64,000 nt of DNA from Mycobacterium sp. SMC-2 (GTDB lineage Bacteria > Actinomycetota > Actinomycetes > Mycobacteriales > Mycobacteriaceae). Shown piece after piece: positions 9,468 to 19,041 of this stretch. A program made the position numbers and the translations under genes. How positions within the stretch are numbered: the stretch's first letter is position 1; every line of letters begins with the position of its first letter. The stretch spans positions 2,108,001 through 2,172,000 of the forward strand of contig NZ_CP079863.1 in NCBI RefSeq assembly GCF_025263485.1, read 5' to 3'. The notes under the pieces are model-generated. The model was not told the DNA's origin and made no database searches. It saw nothing but the letters and a program-made list of their open reading frames with translations.

Positions 9468-10136
9468 CTCTGCGGCTTGGGCGACCCGCCGATTCGCGGT
9501 CAACAGCAAATGGTCGAACTTCGATTGGGCATCGAGACGTAGGCCGGCGGCCCGGAAGTCCTCGGCGATCTGTTCGGCAAGCGGTCGCAGCTTGATATTC
9601 GCTTGCTGGGAAAGCCATTTGAGCACTTCGAAGGCCGCGCTCTCGCTGATGCCGTAAACCAGCATCAGCATGCCCTTGACCTGTTCGATGCCGGCCCGGT
9701 TCTCGCTGATCTCGGCCAGCTTGGCGCTGACGACCTCCTCCTGGTCCGGGGCCGGGGAGACGTCGATGTAGAACCCGTGCGTTCCCACGACGTCGCCGTC
9801 GTCGTCGAAGAGCCGGTCGCTCACCACGACGACGTGGTGCAGCTTGCCGGCGGTGTCGACGATCCGATGGCGGGTGCTGAACGCCTCGCGGGTGTTCACG
9901 ATCTGATCGATGGTGGCCGCGACCTGCCCGCGGTCGTCCGGGTGCTTGTGCGAGAGCACCAGGTCGGTGGTGGGTGTGACGCTGCCCGGCTCATATCCGT
10001 GCATGCGCTGCACCTGTTCCGACCACTCCCAGCGCTGATCGGCGAAGTAGAACCGGAACCAGCCGGCCGGTTGCTCGGCACCGCCGGCCAGGGCCTGTTC
10101 GACGCTGGCGGATTGACCGTCCAGTTCCCACTTCAT
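9462..10136 (-). CDS. PAS-ANTAR sensor/antitermination regulator
   Basis: A 224-residue cytosolic protein. Residues about 20-130 form a PAS fold (FRFYFADQRWEWSEQVQRMHGYEPG, then HPDDR and the HRIVDTAGKLHHV strand). Residues about 140-205 form an ANTAR RNA-binding domain with the typical core RAGIEQVKGMLMLVYGISE and AFEVLKWLSQQANIKLRPLA. ANTAR proteins bind paired hairpins in nascent mRNA and prevent termination; the PAS part would sense a small ligand or redox state. It is convergent with the lipid operon and lies downstream of the hsp20 remnant on the same strand. Its RNA targets are unknown. Confidence 0.88.
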   Translation of the reverse strand: MKWELDGQSASVEQALAGGAEQPAGWFRFYFADQRWEWSEQVQRMHGYEPGSVTPTTDLVLSHKHPDDRGQVAATIDQIVNTREAFSTRHRIVDTAGKLHHVVVVSDRLFDDDGDVVGTHGFYIDVSPAPDQEEVVSAKLAEISENRAGIEQVKGMLMLVYGISESAAFEVLKWLSQQANIKLRPLAEQIAEDFRAAGLRLDAQSKFDHLLLTANRRVAQAAES

Positions 10137-10217
10137 GTCGCGTCTGAATCCTTGCCGTTGAGCCGGGGGGCGGCGGCCTGCTGCACACGGACCCGAGCCC
10201 GCCGCCCCACCGGGCGA

Positions 10218-10340
10218 TCAGGCGTTGATGACCTCGCGCTGCGAGGCGTCCATCGGCATCACCGCCGGCCGGGCGGCCGTGCCGAGCACGTGCTGGGTAA
10301 GGCGGTCGAGGTCACGGAAGGGGTCGCTACGCATCAGCAT
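10218..10340 (-). pseudogene. hsp20 (18-kDa small heat-shock protein) remnant, internally deleted
   Basis: A good Shine-Dalgarno (GAGAGGTGA) precedes an ATG at 10340. The 40-codon frame starts [18 protein letters not shown] and continues [15 protein letters not shown], the hallmark N-terminus of mycobacterial Hsp18/Hsp20 proteins. It then jumps to SQREVINA and a stop, which looks like an sHSP C-terminal tail. The whole alpha-crystallin domain (about 100 residues) is missing. The simplest reading is an in-frame internal deletion; the C-terminal assignment is less sure than the N-terminal one. Promoter, RBS and divergent MerR gene are kept, so a micro-protein may still be made. Confidence 0.7.
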
Positions 10341-10386
10341 GGTGGTCACCTCTCACTGGAAATCTAGGCTGTGGTCTGGCTAGTAC

Positions 10387-10420
10387 CTATGTCTAATGAC
10401 ATAGATTTGATATAACATAG
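10387..10420. promoter_or_regulatory. AT-rich palindromic operator between hsp20 remnant and MerR gene
   Basis: A perfect inverted repeat CTATGTC-TAAT-GACATAG occupies 10387-10404, and a further ACATAG follows at 10415-10420. On the minus strand this reads as CTATGTT and CTATGTC repeated with a 16-base step. The patch is strikingly AT-rich for this genome and lies in the 145-base divergent gap, where MerR/HspR-type regulators normally bind. It is the likely site through which the MerR protein controls itself and the former hsp20 gene. Confidence 0.6.
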
Positions 10421-10485
10421 TCGACACTATCCCGCAAGTGTGTTAAATACATTATCTAAGCCCGCTAGCTTCGAGGAGACGCGCG

Positions 10486-10869
10486 ATGACCGACCAACGC
10501 GGCGAGTTCGGCGCCCCGGCGCCCGATCACGGCGTGTACGGCATCTCGGTGGCCGCCGAACTGTCCGGCATCGCGGTGCAGTCGCTGCGCCTGTACGAAC
10601 GTTATGGGCTCGTCACGCCGGCGCGAAGCGATGGCGGGACCCGCCGCTACAGCGCGCAAGACCTGGCCCGGCTCAAGCGCATCAGCGAGCTGGTCGACGC
10701 CGGCATCAACCTGGCCGGCGTGGCCCGCATCCTCGAACTCGAGGACCACAACGCGACGCTCTCGGCGGCCAACACCGATCTGCGGTCCACCAACCGGACC
10801 CTACGCAAGGCCGCCAAATCCGCGAGGTCCTCGCGGCGGGCCGCCGAACTCTGCGACGAGGACGCCTGA
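10486..10869 (+). CDS. MerR-family (HspR-like) transcriptional regulator
   Basis: A 127-residue DNA-binding protein. Residues about 16-85 form the MerR winged helix-turn-helix: GISVAAELSGIAVQSLRLYERYGLV, then the wing TPARSDGGTRRYSAQDLARLKRI and SELVDAGINLAGVARIL. A C-terminal coiled helix with basic and Ser-rich residues follows. No Cys cluster for metal binding is present, which fits the HspR/stress branch better than metal sensors. A Shine-Dalgarno GAGGAGA precedes the ATG. It is divergent from the hsp20 remnant, the usual arrangement for a repressor of a small heat-shock gene. Confidence 0.85.
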   Translation: MTDQRGEFGAPAPDHGVYGISVAAELSGIAVQSLRLYERYGLVTPARSDGGTRRYSAQDLARLKRISELVDAGINLAGVARILELEDHNATLSAANTDLRSTNRTLRKAAKSARSSRRAAELCDEDA

Positions 10870-10887
10870 GGGTTCCTGCGGTCCTCC

Positions 10888-10912
10888 GATTGCGCTCAGC
10901 CACATCGGGTAC
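10888..10912 (+). promoter_or_regulatory. Weak SigF-type promoter for the DUF1360 gene
   Basis: GATT, a 15-base spacer and GGGTAC lie 35 bases before the DUF1360 start. The -10 matches the SigF pattern; the -35 has one deviation from GTTT. Confidence 0.3.
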
Positions 10913-10947
10913 CCAGGTCGGTGTGCCTTTGAGTTGAAGGAGACGCA

Positions 10948-11484
10948 ATGGGAGAGGTGGCGGAGGCCAAGGCCCAGGTGGTCGATGGCGCACGGCGGGA
11001 AGCGGACGTATACCGCGGCGACGAGCCCCGGCCGCTGGGCGGCTACCTGGCGGTGCTGGTGATCTACAGCGTCGTGGTGGCCGTCGCGACCGCGGCCGCA
11101 CTGCTGCGCGGGCGCACGCTACCGGAGCGTTGGCGCATCCAGGACCTGGTCACGGTCACCCTGGGCACCCACAAGCTCTCGCGGACCCTGGCCAAGGACG
11201 CCGTGACGAGCCCGCTGCGCGCGCCGTTCACCCGCTTCGCGGGCAGTGGCGGACCGGCGGAGGTGATGGAGGAGGTGCGCGACGAAAGCCCGTTGCGCCA
11301 CAGCCTGGGCGAGCTGCTGACCTGCCCGTTCTGCCTGGACATGTGGGTGGCGACCGGCTTTGCGATCGGCCTGGTGTTCGCGCCGCGATTCACTCGCCTG
11401 ATCGCGGGTGTCTTCACCGTGTTGGCCGGCGCCGATTTCCTCCAGCTCGCCTACGCGATGGCGCAGCGATCGGCCGAGGGCTGA
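10948..11484 (+). CDS. DUF1360 membrane protein
   Basis: A 178-residue integral membrane protein of unknown function. After a charged N-terminus there is a membrane segment (GGYLAVLVIYSVVVAVATAA, residues about 31-52), a cytosolic stretch with the family features TLGTHKLSRTLAKDAVTSPLRAPFTRF, and a CPFCLDMW motif near residue 128. The last part is hydrophobic and suggests one or two more segments. DUF1360 proteins include sporulation-associated YjcA of Bacillus; the role in mycobacteria is not known. Starts after AAGGAGA. A weak SigF-type promoter precedes it. Confidence 0.8.
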   Translation: MGEVAEAKAQVVDGARREADVYRGDEPRPLGGYLAVLVIYSVVVAVATAAALLRGRTLPERWRIQDLVTVTLGTHKLSRTLAKDAVTSPLRAPFTRFAGSGGPAEVMEEVRDESPLRHSLGELLTCPFCLDMWVATGFAIGLVFAPRFTRLIAGVFTVLAGADFLQLAYAMAQRSAEG

Positions 11485-11491
11485 GACGCCC

Positions 11492-11734
11492 TCAGCCGGT
11501 CTTCGGCATCGGGATGCCCTCGCTGGCCGCGAACTGCGAGTCCTCCTCGGACGCGAGTCCGATGGAGACCACCGACCGGGCGAACAGCGCTTCGGTCAGG
11601 TAGGCCACCGCCCACCGGTTGACGCCACGCGGGATCGCGTACAGGTGGTGATGTCGGTCTGCACGCGCCGTCGGCGCAGGATGCGGGCTCACCGACGTCG
11701 CGAAATCGCTGATCGACAGCGAGCGTCCGCTCAA
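11492..11734 (-). CDS. Small hypothetical protein
   Basis: An 80-codon frame, possibly starting at a TTG (11734), convergent with the DUF1360 gene 8 bases away. The C-terminal half (AIPRGVNRWAVAYLTEAL and ASEEDSQFAASEGIPMPKTG) has the composition of a real folded protein and ends cleanly. The N-terminal third looks less protein-like, so the true start may lie further in, or the gene may be a fragment. I do not recognise the family and assign no function. Confidence 0.4.
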   Translation of the reverse strand: MSGRSLSISDFATSVSPHPAPTARADRHHHLYAIPRGVNRWAVAYLTEALFARSVVSIGLASEEDSQFAASEGIPMPKTG

Positions 11735-11757
11735 GCGCCGGCACGGCTGACGGCCGC

Positions 11758-11782
11758 GTTTCGGCGGCCGCCAGACGGGTAT
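11758..11782 (+). promoter_or_regulatory. SigF-type promoter of the alcohol dehydrogenase gene
   Basis: GTTT (11758-11761), a 15-base spacer and GGGTAT (11777-11782) match the mycobacterial SigF consensus exactly. The -10 ends only 11 bases before the ATG at 11794, so the transcript would be leaderless or nearly so. Confidence 0.6.
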
Positions 11783-11793
11783 GTGCCTCGCAC

Positions 11794-12975
11794 ATGAAAG
11801 CTGTCACCTGGCATGGCAAGCGCGACGTGCGGGTGCAATCGGTGCCCGACCCGAAGATCGAGAAGCCCACCGACGCCATCATCGAAGTCACGTCGACCAA
11901 TATCTGCGGGTCGGACCTGCACCTCTACGAGATTCTCGGGGCTTTCATGAAGCCCGGGGACATCCTCGGGCACGAACCCATGGGGATCGTGCGTGAGGTC
12001 GGCGGCGAAACGGGCGATTTGCGGGTCGGGGACCGGGTCGTCATCCCTTTCCAAATCTCCTGCGGCAGTTGCTACATGTGCGACCACCAGCTCTACACCC
12101 AATGCGAGACCACCCAGGTGCGCGAGCAGGGCATGGGCGCGGCACTGTTCGGCTACTCGGAGCTCTACGGCGAAATCCCCGGCGGCCAAGCCGAACTGCT
12201 GCGCGTCCCTCAGGCGCAGTTCACCCACATCAAAGTCCCTGTGGGGCCGCCGGATTCGCGGTTCGTCTATCTGTCCGACGTGCTGCCCACGGCCTGGCAG
12301 GCGGTGGCGTACGCCGACATCCCGGACGGCGGCGCGGTCACCGTCCTGGGCCTGGGTCCCATCGGTGACATGGCCGCGCGGATCGCCGATCACCTCGGGT
12401 ATCGGGTGATCGCCGTCGACCTGGTGCCCGAACGCCTGGCACGCGCCGCACAACGCGGCATCCACACCGTCGACCTGGGACGGCTCGACTCCTCGCTGGG
12501 GGACGCGATCCGGGACCTGACCGACGGCCGGGGCTCCAACTCCGTCATCGACGCGGTGGGCATGGAAGCGCACGGTTCCCCGGCGGCCAAGCTAGCGCAG
12601 CAGGCCACCGGACTGCTGCCGGACGTGTTCGCCAAGCGGCTCATGCAAACCGCCGGCGTGGACCGGCTCAGCGCCCTGTATTCGGCCATCGACATCGTGC
12701 GCCGCGGCGGAACCATTTCGCTGATCGGCGTCTACGGCGGGATGGCCGACCCGCTGCCGATGCTCACCCTCTTCGACAAGCAGGTCACCGTGCGGATGGG
12801 CCAGGCGAACGTGAAGAGGTGGGTGGACGACATCATGCCGCTGCTGACCGACGACGACCCCCTGGGCGTGGATACGTTCGCCTCCCACGTACTGCCCCTC
12901 GACCAGGCCCCGCACGCCTACGAGATCTTCCAGAAGAAGCAGGACGGCGCGGTGAAGATCATCTTGAAGCCTTAG
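11794..12975 (+). CDS. Zinc-dependent alcohol dehydrogenase (MDR family)
   Basis: A 393-residue medium-chain dehydrogenase. Catalytic zinc ligands are the Cys in TNICGSDLHLYE near residue 38 and the His-Glu of ILGHEPMG near 60. The structural zinc loop is CGSCYMCDHQLYTQC near residues 90-104. The NAD-binding Rossmann motif is VTVLGLGPIGDMAAR. The long inserted segment places it among formaldehyde/glutathione-independent type dehydrogenases rather than short-chain alcohol enzymes; the actual alcohol or aldehyde is unknown. It has a consensus SigF-type promoter and ends directly before a nested palindrome that can act as a terminator. Confidence 0.87.
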   Translation: MKAVTWHGKRDVRVQSVPDPKIEKPTDAIIEVTSTNICGSDLHLYEILGAFMKPGDILGHEPMGIVREVGGETGDLRVGDRVVIPFQISCGSCYMCDHQLYTQCETTQVREQGMGAALFGYSELYGEIPGGQAELLRVPQAQFTHIKVPVGPPDSRFVYLSDVLPTAWQAVAYADIPDGGAVTVLGLGPIGDMAARIADHLGYRVIAVDLVPERLARAAQRGIHTVDLGRLDSSLGDAIRDLTDGRGSNSVIDAVGMEAHGSPAAKLAQQATGLLPDVFAKRLMQTAGVDRLSALYSAIDIVRRGGTISLIGVYGGMADPLPMLTLFDKQVTVRMGQANVKRWVDDIMPLLTDDDPLGVDTFASHVLPLDQAPHAYEIFQKKQDGAVKIILKP

Positions 12976-13040
12976 GCCGCGAAAGTGCAACGGGCGACGC
13001 GTTTCTCGAGAGCAGGCGTCGGCGGTTGCACCCTCGCGGC
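12976..13040. terminator. Nested double palindrome after the alcohol dehydrogenase
   Basis: Outer arms GCCGCGAAAGTGCAAC (12976-12991) and GTTGCACCCTCGCGGC (13025-13040) pair over 14 of 16 positions. Inside, GACGC (12996-13000) pairs with GCGTC (13016-13020). It begins on the base after the stop codon, so it probably ends the dehydrogenase transcript. It lacks a U-run, and its design resembles the nested palindrome at 43941-44005. Confidence 0.5.
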
Positions 13041-13059
13041 ATCCCCGGCCGCGGGCGCG

Positions 13060-13085
13060 GTTTGACCGCCGCGTCGGTCGGGTAT
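13060..13085 (+). promoter_or_regulatory. SigF-type promoter of glgX/treX
   Basis: GTTT (13060-13063), a 16-base spacer and GGGTAT (13080-13085) match the SigF consensus. The -10 ends 10 bases before the ATG at 13096, again predicting a nearly leaderless mRNA. Confidence 0.6.
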
Positions 13086-13095
13086 CAACTGCGCC

Positions 13096-15246
<2,151 letters not shown>

Positions 15247-15395
15247 CGGGCCCGGATGATCGTCTGACGGCTCTGCCGAGCTGCCGGCATTGGTGACCTT
15301 TCGCCCGGAGGTTGATTACCTTTTCCCCCAGACATCGGCGGGCCGTTCGCGCACAATTTCGGTTGCGCCGCCGCGGGGGAAAGAAGGGACAGCCG

Positions 15396-17150
15396 ATGGA
15401 GAGCCCGAGCCCCGAAGCGTGCCTGAACGACGTGGCTTGGTGCAGACGGATCGCCTTGCTGGTGGTGTTTGCCCTTGCCGCCATGACGTGGGTGGGCTGG
15501 GCGACTGGCATCGACCGGCTGACCCGGATCGATCCGGCCTGGCCGCAGATGATGCCGTGGACTGCGTTGTGGCTGGTAGCCCTAGGTGCGGCGATCCAGC
15601 TCCAGTCGGGTCGCCCATCGCGGGGGAGGGTGTGGGCCGGGCGAGGCGCGGCCCTGGCGGTGGGTGCCCTTGCCGGCGTCACCCTGGTGGAGTATGCCGC
15701 CGGTGGGCCGTCATCTGGCCTGGACCTGGTGTGGTTCGGCGACGCGGTGCGCACGTCGCAGCAGACCTGGCCGGGGCGTCCCAGCCCGCAGACGGCGTTG
15801 TCGGTCCTGCCCCTGGCGGCCGCCGCCGCGCTGATCCGAGTGGATCGGCGGACCTGCGTCGTGTGGCCCGCGTGCACGGCGGCCGGCGGCGCCATCCCGT
15901 TCGTCACGGTCGGCGCCTACTTGTTCGGCGCCCTGGCGCTGGTCGGCTTCTCGCCTTCCACCGGCCAGGCGCTCATGACGGCCGTGGCCCTGCTGCTGCT
16001 CGCCGCCGCGACGTCGCTGGCGCGCCCCGACCGGTCTCCGGTCGCCTGGCTGCTCGCCAGACCCGACCGGAAGTCACTGCTTCGGTTGGCGGCCATCCTC
16101 GCCGGCTTTCCGATCGTCGTAGCCCTGGCGAGGCCGTTGTTCCTGCGGCTCGAGCTGGGCCAGCACGCGGAATGGACCTTCTCGATACTGCTTGGCACCG
16201 CCATAGTCGGGGCGATCACGTTCTTCTTCATCCAGCGCGAGCACAGACTGCTGATCGAGAAGGAGCTGGTCAGCAAGCAACGCGCCGACGCCGAGGCGCG
16301 CTATCGCATCCTCGCCGACAACGCGGTGGACATCGTCGTGCACCTGCGCGACGGCGAGATTGCGTGGGTCTCGCCGTCCGTGAAGGCCGCGTTGGGACGA
16401 CCCCCGCAGGGCTGGAGCGGCTCGGATTTCGACCGCCACATCCATCCGCGGGACATCGAGACGGTCAACGCCGCGCTGCGCAGGGTCGCCGCCGGCGAAT
16501 CGGTCATGCAACGGTTCCGGGTCCGCTCCGCCGACGGCACCTACCACTGGGTCGAGGGCCACGGAAAACCGTACGTCGACGCCGAGGGGAACGTCGACGG
16601 CCTGATCGCCGCGGTGCGCATCGTCGACGACCAGGTGAAGGCGGAGCAACGACTGGAACGGCTGGCCCGGTACGACACCCTGACCGGCCTGGTCAACCGG
16701 GCTGAGGCCCTCGACCGGCTCGCCTGCGCGCTGGAGCAACCGCAACGCGCCGGAACATACGTCGGCGTATTGTTCTGCGACGTCGACCATTTCAAGGAAA
16801 TCAACGACACCTGGGGACACGGCGCCGGCGATCTCGTACTCACGAGCCTGGCGGCACGAATCCAGGAAAGCGTTCGCCGGGGCGACACCGTGGGCCGGAC
16901 GGGAGGCGACGAGATACTCGTCCTGCTGCCCGGCGTCCACAGCGCCGGCGAGCTCGCCCACATCGCCGAGAAGATCCGCTGTCGTGCCGCCGAACCGATT
17001 CAGGTTTCCGGCCAGACGTTCTCCGCGACCCTGAGCATCGGGGCCACGCTTGCCCTTCCCGGCGACTCGGTGGACACGATCACGGCCCGCGCGGACGCGG
17101 CCATGTACCAGGCCAAGTTGGGGGCCCGGAACACCGTCGTCCGCAATTGA
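15396..17150 (+). CDS. Membrane-bound PAS-GGDEF diguanylate cyclase
   Basis: A 584-residue protein that should make cyclic di-GMP. The first 290 residues hold about seven to eight membrane segments, a sensory domain of MASE type. Residues about 300-415 form a PAS domain (YRILADNAVDIVVHLRDGEIAWVSPS and a PAC-like strand VEGHGKPYVDAEGN). Residues about 420-584 form the GGDEF domain with active-site GGDEI near residue 503. The RxxD product-inhibition site is present five residues before it (RRGD). The start at 15396 is favoured by AAGAAGGGA before it. No EAL domain is present, so it is a synthase only. M. tuberculosis has one such enzyme fused to EAL (Rv1354c). Confidence 0.9.
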   Translation: MESPSPEACLNDVAWCRRIALLVVFALAAMTWVGWATGIDRLTRIDPAWPQMMPWTALWLVALGAAIQLQSGRPSRGRVWAGRGAALAVGALAGVTLVEYAAGGPSSGLDLVWFGDAVRTSQQTWPGRPSPQTALSVLPLAAAAALIRVDRRTCVVWPACTAAGGAIPFVTVGAYLFGALALVGFSPSTGQALMTAVALLLLAAATSLARPDRSPVAWLLARPDRKSLLRLAAILAGFPIVVALARPLFLRLELGQHAEWTFSILLGTAIVGAITFFFIQREHRLLIEKELVSKQRADAEARYRILADNAVDIVVHLRDGEIAWVSPSVKAALGRPPQGWSGSDFDRHIHPRDIETVNAALRRVAAGESVMQRFRVRSADGTYHWVEGHGKPYVDAEGNVDGLIAAVRIVDDQVKAEQRLERLARYDTLTGLVNRAEALDRLACALEQPQRAGTYVGVLFCDVDHFKEINDTWGHGAGDLVLTSLAARIQESVRRGDTVGRTGGDEILVLLPGVHSAGELAHIAEKIRCRAAEPIQVSGQTFSATLSIGATLALPGDSVDTITARADAAMYQAKLGARNTVVRN

Positions 17151-17229
17151 GTAGCCGAGCTATCGCCATCCGCCGGGTGATATCCGGTAGGTTCTTGCCG
17201 ACGGCAGCTCGTTACAAGAGAGGGCGAAT

Positions 17230-18012
17230 ATGTCAAGGACAGTGGTGGTGGGCGCCTCGAGCGGGCTCGGTCGCTGCATCGGTGTCGGCCTGGCCCAGCG
17301 CGGCGACCAGGTCGCGCTGCTGGCCCGCCGCCGCGAACGCATCGAAGCGGCGGCCAAGGAGGCCGGCCCGGGCGCGACCGCCATCGAATGCGACGTCACC
17401 GACGAGGCATCGTGCCGGTCGGCGATCGCCGCCGCCGCCGACGCCCTGGGCGGCATCGACAATATCGTCTACACCCCAGCCGTCGGGCCACTGGTCCGCA
17501 TGGTCGACACCGACGCCGCCACCTGGCGGCGCATCTTCGACACCAACGTCATCGGCGCGGCGCTGGTGACCGCCGCTGCGGTGCCGCACCTGACGGCCGC
17601 CGCGGGCAAGGCGGTCTACCTGTCGTCGGACGCGGGCACGTTCGGGCCGCCGTGGCCGGGCCTGGGCGCGTACGGCGTCAGCAAGGCGGCCCTGGAGCGA
17701 ATGGTCGACGCGTGGCGGGCCGAACACCCCGACATCGGTTTCACCACTCTCATCGTCGGGGAGTGCCCGGGTGGCGAGGGCGACGCGGCGACGGGCATGA
17801 ACGTCGGCTGGGACATGGACCTCGCCATGAAGGCCGTCCCGTTGTGGGCGTCGAACGGCTGCATGCCCGGCAAGCTGATGCCGGTCGAGGACCTCATCGA
17901 CGTGGTGCACACGATCCTGCGCACGAACGCCGCCACCTCGATGCCGGTGGTGGTGGCCAGGGGCGCGCCCGCCAGCACCGCCGTGTTCGCGGATTCCGCG
18001 CCGTCGCCCTAG
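17230..18012 (+). CDS. Short-chain dehydrogenase/reductase
   Basis: A 260-residue NAD(P)-dependent oxidoreductase. It shows the nucleotide motif GASSGLG at residues 8-14, a catalytic Tyr-x3-Lys as YGVSK near residue 153, and Ser in YLSSDAGTFG before it. The NAG motif of classical SDRs is altered to VYTPAVG. The last 15 residues are Ala/Pro-rich and unlikely to be folded. AGAGGG precedes the ATG. Convergent with the aldo/keto reductase gene. The substrate is unknown. Confidence 0.85.
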   Translation: MSRTVVVGASSGLGRCIGVGLAQRGDQVALLARRRERIEAAAKEAGPGATAIECDVTDEASCRSAIAAAADALGGIDNIVYTPAVGPLVRMVDTDAATWRRIFDTNVIGAALVTAAAVPHLTAAAGKAVYLSSDAGTFGPPWPGLGAYGVSKAALERMVDAWRAEHPDIGFTTLIVGECPGGEGDAATGMNVGWDMDLAMKAVPLWASNGCMPGKLMPVEDLIDVVHTILRTNAATSMPVVVARGAPASTAVFADSAPSP

Positions 18013-18071
18013 CGGCGATCGCGAGCGCGGCGAAGCCGGGCGAAGCGGGTCGCCGCCGTCGCCCTAGCGGC
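17999..18071. repeat. 18-base direct repeat spanning two convergent stop codons
   Basis: CGCCGTCGCCCTAGCGGC occurs at 17999-18016 and again at 18054-18071, 55 bases apart. The first copy holds the stop codon of the SDR and the second that of the opposing aldo/keto reductase. It looks like a small tandem duplication at the gene junction. Confidence 0.65.
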
Positions 18072-19032
18072 CCAGCTTCTCGCGGATCAGGTCGGTCAGG
18101 AAACGCCCGGCCGAGGCCGGCCGGAAGGCGCGGGCCGCCCCGGTCAGCGCCTCGCGGGCGTCCGGGGGCAGGTCGATGTCGGCGGCCGCGACGTTGAACT
18201 CGAGCTGCTCGACGCTGGACGCGCCGGGGATGGCGACGACGCCCGGATAGCTAATCAGCCAGGCCAGCGCCACCTGCGCCGGCTTAGCGCCTACGGTGGT
18301 CGCGACGTCGCGCAGCGTCTGCAACAGGGGCTCGGCGCGGCGCAGGTTCTCGGTGCCGAACAGCGAGTTCAGCGCGCGAACGCCGCCGGGACGGTTGTCC
18401 AGGCCGTATTTGCCACCCAGCAGCCCCTGCTCGAGCGGGCTGTAGGCGATCACGACGCGGTTCTCCCGCTCGGCGAAGGGCACCAGGTCCTCCAGGGCGC
18501 CGGCGTGCGCCAGCGAGAAGTGCACCTGATTGCTGACGACCGGCCGCCCGAGCGCGGCGTCGGCCTTGCGCCACCGCTCGAGCGAGTAGTTGGAGACGCC
18601 GACCGCGCCGATCTTGCCGCTGTCGAGTAGGTCGCGCATGCCGCGCATGATCACCGTGTCCGGAACCAGCGGGTTGGACTGGTGGATTTGGTAGAGCGGG
18701 ATGCGGTCCAGGCCCAGCCGCCGCGCGCTGGCGCGCTCCCGCTGCTTGATCACGGCAGGGAAGGGCGCGACCGGCATGATCTTGCTGGCCACGGCGACGT
18801 CGGCGCGCTCGTCGCCGAGCGCCTCGCCGAGAATCCGCTCGCTCCTTCCGAATCCGTACACCTCGGCGGTGTCGAACAGCGTGACCCCCAGGGCGCGGGC
18901 GCGGCGCACGATGTCGCGCGCGGCGCCGGAGGCGTAGCCCTCGCCGTAGCCCCACTCGCGCGAACCGAACTGCCAGGTGCCCAGGCCGATCCGGCTTACC
19001 CGTCCCACCCCGTCGACGTCGAGATACTTCAT
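18064..19032 (-). CDS. Aldo/keto reductase
   Basis: A 322-residue TIM-barrel NADPH oxidoreductase. The catalytic tetrad is visible: Asp in LFDTAEVYGFGRSE, Tyr in the same motif, Lys in VASKIM and His in YQIHQSNPL. The C-terminal cofactor signature VVAIPGASSVEQLEFN is present. The ATG at 19032 follows AGGG at a fair distance; a GTG six bases upstream is also possible. It begins within about 10 bases of the stop of the PknH_C-type gene and is probably co-transcribed with it. Substrate unknown. Confidence 0.87.
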   Translation of the reverse strand: MKYLDVDGVGRVSRIGLGTWQFGSREWGYGEGYASGAARDIVRRARALGVTLFDTAEVYGFGRSERILGEALGDERADVAVASKIMPVAPFPAVIKQRERASARRLGLDRIPLYQIHQSNPLVPDTVIMRGMRDLLDSGKIGAVGVSNYSLERWRKADAALGRPVVSNQVHFSLAHAGALEDLVPFAERENRVVIAYSPLEQGLLGGKYGLDNRPGGVRALNSLFGTENLRRAEPLLQTLRDVATTVGAKPAQVALAWLISYPGVVAIPGASSVEQLEFNVAAADIDLPPDAREALTGAARAFRPASAGRFLTDLIREKLGR

Positions 19033-19041
19033 GGGCACACC

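Noticed and set aside
15247..15395. Possible small RNA or tRNA between glgX and the diguanylate cyclase gene
   Set aside because: No cloverleaf, no T-loop sequence and no clear terminator. No tRNA or rRNA gene was recognised anywhere in the window.
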